From: Acidocella facilis ATCC 35904
Lineage (GTDB): Bacteria; Pseudomonadota; Alphaproteobacteria; Acetobacterales; Acetobacteraceae
DNA length: 64,000 nt
Assembly (NCBI RefSeq): GCF_000687875.1
Contig: NZ_JHYG01000006.1
Coordinates: 62,001-126,000, forward strand
Reading direction: 5' to 3'
Part shown: piece by piece, positions 42,913 to 51,078 of the stretch
How the letters are laid out: each line of letters starts with the position of its first letter
How positions within the stretch are numbered: the first letter of the stretch is position 1
Program-made: the position numbers and the translations under genes
The notes under the pieces: generated by a model
What the model was told of the DNA's origin: nothing
Seen by the model: only the letters and a program-made list of their open reading frames with translations
Database searches by the model: none

Positions 42913-43938
42913 ATGTCCCACCAAGCCGCGCTCGACCTTCTGGAAACCCCGCCGCCCGACATCGCCCTGCCGCAAATCCTGGCGTTTCTGGCGCGTGAAT
43001 ACGGGCTGCACGGCACGCTGACGCGGCTGCCTAGCGAGAAGGACCTCACCTTCGGGCTGGATACCGGCGCCGGGCGGGACTGGGTGGTGAAAATCGCCAA
43101 TATCGCCGAGCCGCCGGAGGCTCTGGCGCTGCAGGCGGCGGCACTCGACCATCTCGCCGTCACCGCGCCGGATCTGGGCACCGCGCGCGTGCGCCGGACG
43201 CTGACCGGGGAGGTGTTTCCCCGCATCCGTGCCGAGGCGGGGGCGGCGCATATCATGCTCGTGGTCTCCTATGTCCCCGGCGCACAGATTGGCGGGGAGG
43301 CGCTGAACGCGGCGGATGCGGCGGCCATCGGCCACATGCTGGCCGGGCTCGATCGCGGCCTGGCCGGCTTCACCCATCCGGCCGCCCAGCGCACGCTGCT
43401 CTGGGACCATCGGCGGCTGCCCGATTATACCGGGATGATGGAGACGATCGCCGACCCGGCGCATCTCGGGCTGGCACGGCGGGCTCTGGCCCGCTACCGC
43501 GCGGCGGCGCTGCCGCATCAGGGAGCGCTGCGCCAGCAGATCGTGCATAATGATTTCAACCCCTACAACATCATGCGCGATGCAGCCGGCCGGCTCAGGG
43601 TGATCGATTTCGGCGATATGCTGCAGGCCCCTTTGGTGCAGGATCTGGCGGTGGCGCTGGCCTATCTGGTGCCGCGCGGCGAGGGCGCTCTGGGCCATGC
43701 CCCGTCCTGCGTGCGGGCCTATGGCGCCATGTTGCCGCTGACGAAGCTGGAGCAACAGCTCCTGCCGGCGCTGACCGGCGCGCGGGCGGCGTTGACCCTG
43801 ACCATTGCCAATTGGCGCGCCGCCCGTAACCCGCACCGTGCGGACTATATCTTGCGCAACGCCCCCAGCGCCGCGCGCGCCCTTGCCCGCCTGGACGCGG
43901 CGGGGGACGAGGCCGCCGCCCTGCTCTTCGCCCCGTAA
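42913..43938 (+). CDS. APH-family small-molecule kinase (hydroxylysine-kinase-like)
   Basis: A 341-residue phosphotransferase with an intact catalytic loop IVHNDFNPYNIM and metal-binding VIDFGDML; the N-lobe has GRDWVVKIANIAEPPEALALQ. Family members phosphorylate choline, homoserine, hydroxylysine or aminoglycosides. The aminotransferase-fold gene starts 14 bases later. That pairing matches hydroxylysine/ethanolamine-type systems, where a kinase makes a phosphate ester and a PLP enzyme eliminates it. It starts 89 bases after the nitrate operon, with no visible terminator between. Substrate not resolved. Confidence 0.82.
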   Translation: MSHQAALDLLETPPPDIALPQILAFLAREYGLHGTLTRLPSEKDLTFGLDTGAGRDWVVKIANIAEPPEALALQAAALDHLAVTAPDLGTARVRRTLTGEVFPRIRAEAGAAHIMLVVSYVPGAQIGGEALNAADAAAIGHMLAGLDRGLAGFTHPAAQRTLLWDHRRLPDYTGMMETIADPAHLGLARRALARYRAAALPHQGALRQQIVHNDFNPYNIMRDAAGRLRVIDFGDMLQAPLVQDLAVALAYLVPRGEGALGHAPSCVRAYGAMLPLTKLEQQLLPALTGARAALTLTIANWRAARNPHRADYILRNAPSAARALARLDAAGDEAAALLFAP

Positions 43939-43952
43939 CCCGAGGACCCAAG

Positions 43953-45284
43953 ATGACCGACGCTCCGCCCTCCGCCTCAGGTCCCAATGCCGGCATGGTC
44001 AACGCTTTTTCGGCGCAGGATGCCGCTTTGCTGCCCGCTGCCGATGCCGCCCTGGTCGCCCGCCGCCAGGCGGCGCTGGGGGCGGCCTACCGGCTATTCT
44101 ACCGCACCCCGGTGCATCCGGTGCGCGGGCTGGGCTGTATCCTATGGGATGCGGAGGGGAATGAATATCTGGATGTCTATAACAATGTCGCCTCGGTCGG
44201 GCATTGCCATCCGCATGTGGTGGCGGCCCTCACCGCCCAGGCCGCCACGCTGAACACCCATACGCGCTATCTGCACGAGACCATTCTCACCTATGCCGAG
44301 CGGCTGCTGGCCACTCTGCCCGCCGAGATCGGCCGGGCGATGTTCACCTGCACCGGCAGCGAGGCGAATGATCTGGCAATGCGCATCGCCCGCCACGCCA
44401 CCGGCGGCAGCGGCATCGTCGTCACCGAGCTGGCCTATCATGGCGTCACCGAGGCGGTGGCGGCGTTTTCGCCCTCACTCGGCAAAGCCTCGCCGCTGGG
44501 GGCGCATGTGCGCACCGTGCCGGCACCTTCCGGCGAAAATCCCGGCCCGCGCTTTGCCGCCAATGTCGCCGCTGCCTTCGCCGACCTCGCCCGCCATGGC
44601 ATCCGCCCGGCGGCCTTGATCGTGGATACGATCTTCTCCTCCGATGGCGTCTATGCCGACCCGCCGGGCTTCCTGGCCGCGGCGGTGGAGGCGGCGCGCG
44701 CGGCGGGGGCCTTGTTCATCGCCGATGAGGTGCAGGCGGGCTTCGGGCGCACCGGCGATGGCATGTGGGGCTTTGCCCGGCATGGGGTGGTGCCGGACAT
44801 CGTCACCTGCGGCAAGCCGATGGGCAATGGCCATCCGATGGCCGGGCTGTTCGCGAAGCCCGCTCTGGCCGACGCGTTCGGCCAGGCGATGCGCTATTTC
44901 AACACGTTCGGCGGCAATCCGGTCTCCTGCGCGGTGGGCATGGCGGTGCTGGATGTGATCGAGCGGGACGGGCTGATTGCGAAGGCCCGCAGCACCGGCG
45001 CCTTGCTGATGAAGGGCTTGCGCGGCCTCGGCGCCCGCCATGGCGAGATCGGCGAGGTGCGCGGGGCGGGTCTGTTTATCGGGCTGGCGCTGCGCGATGC
45101 GCGGACTGGCGCGCCCTCGGCCGAAATGGCGGCGAAGATCGTCAACGGGCTGCGCGACCGGCGCATTCTGATTAGCGCCACCGGGCCGGATGCGAATGTG
45201 CTGAAAATCCGCCCGCCTCTGGTCTTCGGCCCGGCCGAGGCCGACCGGCTGCTCAGCGCCATGGCGGACATCCTGCGCGGCTGA
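43953..45284 (+). CDS. Class-III aminotransferase-fold PLP enzyme (phospho-lyase-like)
   Basis: A 443-residue PLP enzyme. Visible sites are LFIADEVQAGFGRTGDG (the Asp that contacts the PLP ring nitrogen) and DIVTCGKPMGNGHPMAG (the Schiff-base Lys), with a helical FTCTGSEANDLAMRIARHA phosphate cup. The GKPMGNGHP phrase is typical of the ethanolamine-phosphate/phosphohydroxylysine phospho-lyase branch (AGXT2L1/2) rather than true omega-transaminases. With the kinase upstream it would form a phosphorylate-eliminate catabolic pair. Some bacteria encode these as one fused protein. Confidence 0.85.
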   Translation: MTDAPPSASGPNAGMVNAFSAQDAALLPAADAALVARRQAALGAAYRLFYRTPVHPVRGLGCILWDAEGNEYLDVYNNVASVGHCHPHVVAALTAQAATLNTHTRYLHETILTYAERLLATLPAEIGRAMFTCTGSEANDLAMRIARHATGGSGIVVTELAYHGVTEAVAAFSPSLGKASPLGAHVRTVPAPSGENPGPRFAANVAAAFADLARHGIRPAALIVDTIFSSDGVYADPPGFLAAAVEAARAAGALFIADEVQAGFGRTGDGMWGFARHGVVPDIVTCGKPMGNGHPMAGLFAKPALADAFGQAMRYFNTFGGNPVSCAVGMAVLDVIERDGLIAKARSTGALLMKGLRGLGARHGEIGEVRGAGLFIGLALRDARTGAPSAEMAAKIVNGLRDRRILISATGPDANVLKIRPPLVFGPAEADRLLSAMADILRG

Positions 45285-45780
45285 GCCGGCTGGCGCCCGC
45301 GCGCGGCGGGTGGCCTGGGCGGGGTAAGGGGCGCTTCAGCCGCTTCGTCTTCAGCCCGCTCGGTATCAGCTGTTCACCGGCCACTCGCGCGGCTTCGCCC
45401 GCCGCCGCGCGGTTGCGGGCGCCTTCCTCACGGACGGTGACAAACAGGCGGCGATTCGCTTGTTTCAACAATGCATCGAAGCGTCTGATCGACCCATCAC
45501 GCGGTTAAAATAATTTCGAGGCCCGCAAAAAATGCCGCCGGGTGAGACGTGCCATCCGGCCCCGGAGCGCCGCCGGAAAGCTGCGATGTCAGCCATATTA
45601 ACAACAGACAATATAAAAAAAGAAACGTAACATACGTTTTTTAATCACCACTCACGGAAATTTGTAGATAATTTTGGTCGACGCGCCTTTTTTTACTCGC
45701 CTTTAGGTGTTTTAGGTGGCTCAAATTTAACTTTTGCGCGCGCCGGGGCCGTCCGGTCTGGCTTTTTTGGAGTGGTGGGA
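45285..45780. other. Long leader region before Hint-domain gene
   Basis: No convincing gene. The first 200 bases are GC-rich like coding DNA, and a plus-strand frame ends at 45510 without a start, so a decayed gene end is possible. From about 45590 the DNA is AT-rich. At 45623-45639 AAACGT-AACAT-ACGTTT is followed by T's, a weak hairpin. A GGAG (45769-45772) lies 8 bases before the chosen ATG 45781; GTG codons at 45772 and 45775 are alternatives. Confidence 0.5.
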
Positions 45781-48700
45781 ATGTCTGACACGTGGAATGG
45801 CTCATCCTCGAGCAACTGGTTCAACGCGAATAACTGGAGCGGGTCGGTCCCGGCCTCCTCCGCGACGGGTAACCAGTCCATCGTCATTTCCGGCACCAAC
45901 AGCACCCAGCCCTATCTGGCCCCGACGGACAATAACGCCAGCGTGATCATGGTGGCCCAGACCGTGACCACCAACAACACAACCTATTATGTCCTGCAAG
46001 AAAACCAGGTCGCGGGTGAAAGCATCACCCTGACCAGCGGCGCCAACCTGACCATCGGCGGCGAGGCGCTGGGTATTTTCTACGGCAATAGCGGCACCAC
46101 CGCCGCCGGCAACACGATGACCGGCCTGCATGGCGCGCTCTCCTCCACGCCGCGCTATGATTCGCATATGTCGGTCTACGCGGTCGGCACCGACACGCTG
46201 ACCGTTGAGACGATCAACGAGAATTTCGGCCTGATCGACGCCGCCTCTGGCGATACGCTGAGCATCGCCAACACCATCGGCGGCAATGCCCAGGCGCTGC
46301 ACGGCCTGATCAATTACGGCCTGATCTCGGTCAGCGGCACGGGTCTCATCGACATCACCGCCGGCACAATGAGCGGCCAGACCGCCACTGTCTCGAATTT
46401 CTACAATGCCGGCTGGGTCGTCGATAATGGCGGCCAGCTGAACATCGAGGCCACCGTGCTGGACGGCGCCAACACCGCCGCCTCCTCCACCACCATCGAT
46501 GGCTATATCGTCATCGAGAATGGCGCCAACGCCACCCTCTCCGCGGGCTTTGCCACGCAGGAGGAAGTGACCTTCTCCGGCAGCGGCAACACCCTCTCGG
46601 TTGCCCAGGGCACGCTGAATAACGGCACCATCGCCGGCTTCACCGCGGGGGACACGCTGGAGATCGACGGTTTCACCAGCGCCTCTAACATCACCTTCGC
46701 CAGCGCCGGCGGCAACACGCTGCTGACCACCCATAACGGCGGCACCGCCACCACCCTGACCCTGGCCGGCAGCCTGGCCAGCCCGGTGGTGATCGGCACC
46801 AACAGCGCCGGGGCCGAGTATATCTCCGCCGCGCCCAGCACCATTTCCAGCGGCACCAACACCCTGGTTGGCGCCAACGGCACCGTCACCGCGGCCAGCA
46901 CCATGGTCGTCAGCGGCCCCGGCACCCAGCTGAGCAGCAACGAGTCGATCACCGGTGCGGGCACCATCACCATCCAGAATGGTGCCACCTTCGGGCTCTA
47001 CAACACCGCCGGCAATGACGGCTCGCTCAGCGTCGTCTTCGGCACGCTGGGTTCCGCCAGCTCCCCGAACGAGCTGATCGTCAATGACAACAGCGCCGGC
47101 TTCGGCGGCACCATCACCGGCTTCACCGGCAATGATGTGATCGATCTCGGCGCCTCCGTGCTGCCGGCCCTGACCAGCGGCGAGGGCATCTCCTACAGCT
47201 ACGCCAACGGCGCGCTCACCATCGCCGAGACCAGCAGCAACGGCGCCACCGTGGCCAGCACCAAGCTGAGCATCTCCGGCACCGGCCTCTCCACCTCTTC
47301 CTTCGTGGTGCTCTCCAGCGCCAATGGCGAGCTGGTCGAAACCGCGCCGACCGCCGCCACCTCCTACGTCTTCACCGGCGCCACCAATTCGAATTTCGAA
47401 CTCTACTCGAACTTCTCCGGCGGCGTCGCCCCGGGCGATGTGCTCTCCGCCAATGAGCGCGTGACCATCGCGACCAACACCGCGTCCGTCACCTCCAGCG
47501 GCGTCACCGATAACGGCGTGATCTCCGTCGCTTCCGGTGCGAAGTTCATCGATGCCGGTTCGCTGAGCGGCACCGGCACGCTGGCCGTCGCGGGCTCCGC
47601 CACACTGACCGGCGCCACCACGCTGGGCGCGGTCACCGATAGCGGCACGCTGGTGCTGGCCGGCAACGATGCCGCCGCCATCTCGCTCGCCTCCGGCGCG
47701 CAGGTGACCCTCTCCGGCGCGTTCAGCGACAGCCAGGCCATCACCGGCCTCGGCACGCTGACCGTGAATAAGGGCGTCACCGCGTCCCTGGCCTCCGGTT
47801 CCAGCTTCGCCGCGATCAATGATTTCGGCACCATCATTGCCGCCGGTTCACTCTCCGGCCCGGTCAATATGGAAGGCAATGGCGCTGGCAGCGTGCTGCA
47901 GATGGCGCTGGGCAACACCGTGCCCGCGCTGACGAATTTCGGCACCACCGATGAGCTGGTCGCCACCGGCGTCTCCATCCCGGCCGGCGAAGGGCTGACC
48001 ATCAGCTACGCCAATGGCGTGCTGACCGAGACCCTGACCGACAGTTCCGGCAACGCGCTGGGGACGAACACCGTGTCTCTGGCCGGCGTCTCCGGCACCA
48101 CCCTGACCAGCGGCTCCTTCGTCAATCTGATCGGCACCAACAGCGTCACCATCGAGCTGGCCCCGACCATTGCCACCGCCTTCACCTTCACCGGTGCAAA
48201 TGGCTCGAATTTCGAGCAGGCGAATAATTTCTCCGGCAATGTCGCCCCAGGCGATGTGATCTCCGCCAAGGAGACAGTGGTCGTCGGCGCCAATGCCGCC
48301 TCGGTGAGCAGCAGCGGCGTCACGGATAACGGCTTCATCACCGTCGCCTCCGGTGCGGCCTTCCTCGACGCCGGCTCGCTGACTGGCACCGGCACGCTGG
48401 CCGTGTCAGGTTCCGCGACCCTGACCGGCGCCACCACGCTGGGCGCGATCACCGATAGCGGCACGCTGGTGCTCGGCGGCACCGACGCCACGGCGGTCTC
48501 GCTGACCTCCGGCGCGCAGGTGACCATCGCCTCCAATTTCAGCGACAGCCAGGCCATCACCGGTCCGGGCACGCTGACGGTGGATAGCGGTGTCACCGCC
48601 TCGCTGGCCTCCGGCTCCAGCTTCTCGGCGATCTATGATTACGGCACCATCGTCGCGGCGGGCTCGCTCTCCGGGCCGATCAACATGGAAGGCAATGGTG

Positions 48701-49536
48701 CGGGCAGCGCGGTGGATTTCACTGGCAGCAACGTCACCAACCATGTGCTGAACGAGACGCTGACGAATTTCGGCACCACCGACGCGATTACGCTGGGTGC
48801 TGCCAATTTCTCGCTCAGCTCCAGCGCCGACAAGCTGACCGAGACCTATAATAACGGCACGCTGGTGGTGAGCGACACCACTGACGGCGCCGCCGTGACC
48901 ATCGCGCTGAGCCTGAGCTCCGGCGACAGCGCCAGCTGGTTCAAGGTGAGCGATGCCTCCGGCCAGCTGGTCGTCACTCTCTGCTTCTGCGCCGGCACCA
49001 ACATTGCCACGCCGAGCGGCGAGGTTGCCGTTGAGGCTCTGCGCGAGGGCGATTTGGTGCTGACCCAGGATGGCCGCGCTCTGCCGATCCGCTGGCTGGG
49101 ACAGAGCCATGTCGCCAAGGCCTTCGCCGACCCGATCCGCTCCTACCCGGTGCGGATCAAGGCCGGCGCCCTCGGCGAAAACCTGCCCAAGCGCGATCTC
49201 TGCGTCTCGCCCGACCATGCGATCTTCCTGGATGGCGTGCTGGTCCAGGCAGGGGCGCTGGTGAATGGCGAGAGCATCGTGCGCGAGCGCGACATCCCGG
49301 CCCAGTTCACCTACTACCATGTCGAGCTGGCCAGCCATGAGCTGCTGCTGGCCGAAGGCGTGGCGGCGGAAAGCTTCGTCGATAACATCGAGCGCATGCA
49401 TTTCCACAACTGGGATGAGCGCAGCGCGCCGGAGACCGCGATCGCCGAGATGCCCTACCCGCGGGCGAAATCCGCCCGCCAGGTGCCGGCCGCGACCCGC
49501 GCCCGCCTGCTGGCTGCGGGGCGCCGCGTCGCCTGA
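45781..49536 (+). CDS. Large adhesin-like repeat protein with C-terminal Hint domain
   Basis: A 1251-residue Ser/Thr/Gly/Asn-rich protein with no signal peptide. The N-terminal part opens with MSDTWNGSSSSNWFNANNW and continues in beta-helix-like repeats. Two long units (about residues 530-725 and 803-1000, period 272) share VTDNGVISVASGAKFIDAGS-type and GATTLGAVTDSGTLVL-type blocks. The C-terminal Hint_2 domain begins with Cys 1068 (CFCAGTNIATPSGEVAVEAL, REGDLVLTQDGR, CVSPDHAIFLDG). Hint domains cleave or rearrange their own backbone, as in inteins and hedgehog. Export must use a leaderless route (type I or similar), but no transporter is beside it. A strong terminator follows. Confidence 0.85.
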   Translation: MSDTWNGSSSSNWFNANNWSGSVPASSATGNQSIVISGTNSTQPYLAPTDNNASVIMVAQTVTTNNTTYYVLQENQVAGESITLTSGANLTIGGEALGIFYGNSGTTAAGNTMTGLHGALSSTPRYDSHMSVYAVGTDTLTVETINENFGLIDAASGDTLSIANTIGGNAQALHGLINYGLISVSGTGLIDITAGTMSGQTATVSNFYNAGWVVDNGGQLNIEATVLDGANTAASSTTIDGYIVIENGANATLSAGFATQEEVTFSGSGNTLSVAQGTLNNGTIAGFTAGDTLEIDGFTSASNITFASAGGNTLLTTHNGGTATTLTLAGSLASPVVIGTNSAGAEYISAAPSTISSGTNTLVGANGTVTAASTMVVSGPGTQLSSNESITGAGTITIQNGATFGLYNTAGNDGSLSVVFGTLGSASSPNELIVNDNSAGFGGTITGFTGNDVIDLGASVLPALTSGEGISYSYANGALTIAETSSNGATVASTKLSISGTGLSTSSFVVLSSANGELVETAPTAATSYVFTGATNSNFELYSNFSGGVAPGDVLSANERVTIATNTASVTSSGVTDNGVISVASGAKFIDAGSLSGTGTLAVAGSATLTGATTLGAVTDSGTLVLAGNDAAAISLASGAQVTLSGAFSDSQAITGLGTLTVNKGVTASLASGSSFAAINDFGTIIAAGSLSGPVNMEGNGAGSVLQMALGNTVPALTNFGTTDELVATGVSIPAGEGLTISYANGVLTETLTDSSGNALGTNTVSLAGVSGTTLTSGSFVNLIGTNSVTIELAPTIATAFTFTGANGSNFEQANNFSGNVAPGDVISAKETVVVGANAASVSSSGVTDNGFITVASGAAFLDAGSLTGTGTLAVSGSATLTGATTLGAITDSGTLVLGGTDATAVSLTSGAQVTIASNFSDSQAITGPGTLTVDSGVTASLASGSSFSAIYDYGTIVAAGSLSGPINMEGNGAGSAVDFTGSNVTNHVLNETLTNFGTTDAITLGAANFSLSSSADKLTETYNNGTLVVSDTTDGAAVTIALSLSSGDSASWFKVSDASGQLVVTLCFCAGTNIATPSGEVAVEALREGDLVLTQDGRALPIRWLGQSHVAKAFADPIRSYPVRIKAGALGENLPKRDLCVSPDHAIFLDGVLVQAGALVNGESIVRERDIPAQFTYYHVELASHELLLAEGVAAESFVDNIERMHFHNWDERSAPETAIAEMPYPRAKSARQVPAATRARLLAAGRRVA
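47371..48780 (+). repeat. Two tandem ~0.6-kb coding repeats inside the Hint-domain gene
   Basis: Bases 47371-47950 and 48187-48780 encode matching blocks 816 bases apart (FTGA-SNFE, FSG-VAPGD, SSGVTDNG, GTLAV-GSATLTGATTLGA, DSQAIT, MEGNGAGS, TNFGTTD). DNA identity is high, so unit gain and loss by recombination is likely. Confidence 0.8.
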
Positions 49537-49558
49537 GCCTGACGGCGGTCATCATCTG

Positions 49559-49586
49559 AAAAGGGCGGCTTCGGCCGCCCTTTTTT
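49559..49586 (+). terminator. Strong Rho-independent terminator after Hint-domain gene
   Basis: AAAAGGGCGGC, loop TTCG, GCCGCCCTTTT: an 11-bp stem with the stable UUCG tetraloop and a six-T tail. Confidence 0.95.
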
Positions 49587-50073
49587 GTGCCTGCTTCGCG
49601 GCCGGGCGGGGCGATGTCTGTGAATATTTTATGGCGCTGGTGCGGGTTTTTGCGACTCAGCCGGTGCCAAAACCGCGCGAAGCGCCAGAAGTGCCGTTAG
49701 CGGCGGGCCGGGGCAGCCGCGTTCCCTGGCGCGGCGATCGCCCGGCGGTGGCCGCGTGGCGTAAAATCGTCGCCATATGCATTTTTAATGCTTTGATAAG
49801 TTAGAAAATTTTTCCACGGCTTTACGCCTCCAACTCCAGCCCGCGCCCGAAATGGGTTGTTTTTGCAATAATCTCAGGGTGGCTGTTTGTTCCGCTAAAG
49901 CTATGATGCCCGCCGAAACTTCGTTTCACGCCATAAAAACTACTTAAAGATCGGAAAATTTTTTAAACTCTACTCAAAATTTCAGTCCATAGTGCGGGCA
50001 CAGCCGGGAGATGGAGTCTCGTAGTTCGGGCTTCGCACGGTTGGTTTTTTTATGGAACCTACGGAGAGTTGAG
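49587..50073. other. Intergenic/promoter region upstream of rpfF
   Basis: No gene supported. GC-rich to about 49770, then AT-rich with many A/T runs to 50073, which suggests a long regulated promoter. The rpfF ATG (50074) has a GGAGAG site. I could not identify defined operator repeats. Confidence 0.55.
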
Positions 50074-51045
50074 ATGAACTTTGTCAATTTCGCCACCACC
50101 GCCCGCCTGCAGAACGACAGCGCCACCTCCTCACAGAACGAGGATTTCCAGGGCCTGGCGCTGCAGACCCTGCTCAACCGCCGGTTTGATAATCTGCGTC
50201 TTGAGCTTGATGCGCCGGCCAGCACCTTCTGGTGCATGATGAAGCCGACCGGCCGGCCTTCTTATACCCATGCGCTGATGCAGGATATCAGCGAAATGCA
50301 GGATTTGATCGTTTCCTCCTTCCCGCGCGGGCCACGCCGTGAAAACAGCCCGTTCAACTGGATGGTGATGGCCTCCGCCGTTGAGGGCATCTACAATCTC
50401 GGTGGTGATCTCGGGCATTTTGCTCAGCGTATCCGCCAGAGCGACCTTGATGCGATGCGCCATTACGGCCATGTCGCGGTGAAGGCAGTGCATCGTCATC
50501 ATATGGCTTTTGACGCACCGGTGATCACCATGGCGCTGGTCCAGGGCGATGCGTTGGGCGGTGGTTTCGAGAACGCTCTGTGCTGCGACATCATCGTTGC
50601 CGAGCGCAACGCCAAGATGGGGCTGCCGGAAGTCCTGTTCAATCTGTTCCCCGGCATGGGCGCCTATAGCTTCCTGACCCGCCGGGTCAGCCGCAAGCAG
50701 GCCGAGGAAATGATCCTGTCCGGGCGCATCTACACCGCCGAAGAGCTGCATGAGATGGGCGTTGTCGATGTTTTGGCCGAGGACGGGCAGGGCGTGGATT
50801 GCGTGCAGGGCTACATCGCCAAGCATAACCGCAAATTCAACGCGCATCTCGCAACCATTCGCGCCCGCCGCCGGGTGAACCCGATCACGCTGGAAGAGCT
50901 GATCGATGTCGTCGATATCTGGGCCGAGGCCGCCGTCAATCTGACCGAGGCGGATCTGCGCAAGATGGACAAGCTCTGCGCCGCGCAGGACCGCCGTCTG
51001 GCGGCGCTGCAGCCTCAGGCTTCGATGATCATGGCCGCCGAGTGA
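50074..51045 (+). CDS. rpfF: DSF synthase RpfF (crotonase fold)
   Basis: A 323-residue crotonase-fold enzyme that makes cis-2-unsaturated fatty-acid signals (diffusible signal factor) from acyl-ACP. The two catalytic glutamates are visible 20 residues apart: E166 in GDALGGGFENALCCD and E186 in KMGLPEVLFNLFPGMGAYSF, matching E141/E161 of Xanthomonas RpfF. RpfF-specific phrases include STFWCMMKPTGRPSYT and GGDLGHFAQRIR. It has a ~25-residue N-terminal extension relative to the Xanthomonas protein. The convergent neighbour is an RpfC-type DSF sensor whose end lies 33 bases away. Confidence is high for enzyme class; the exact signal is unknown. Confidence 0.93.
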   Translation: MNFVNFATTARLQNDSATSSQNEDFQGLALQTLLNRRFDNLRLELDAPASTFWCMMKPTGRPSYTHALMQDISEMQDLIVSSFPRGPRRENSPFNWMVMASAVEGIYNLGGDLGHFAQRIRQSDLDAMRHYGHVAVKAVHRHHMAFDAPVITMALVQGDALGGGFENALCCDIIVAERNAKMGLPEVLFNLFPGMGAYSFLTRRVSRKQAEEMILSGRIYTAEELHEMGVVDVLAEDGQGVDCVQGYIAKHNRKFNAHLATIRARRRVNPITLEELIDVVDIWAEAAVNLTEADLRKMDKLCAAQDRRLAALQPQASMIMAAE

Positions 51046-51078
51046 AGGCAGCTTTGGCGATGCCGGCCGGGCCGACGA

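Noticed and set aside
45360-45510. Plus-strand frame ending LFQQCIEASDRPITRLK as a small gene
   Set aside because: Stops upstream before any start codon with a ribosome site; no recognisable family. At most a decayed gene end.
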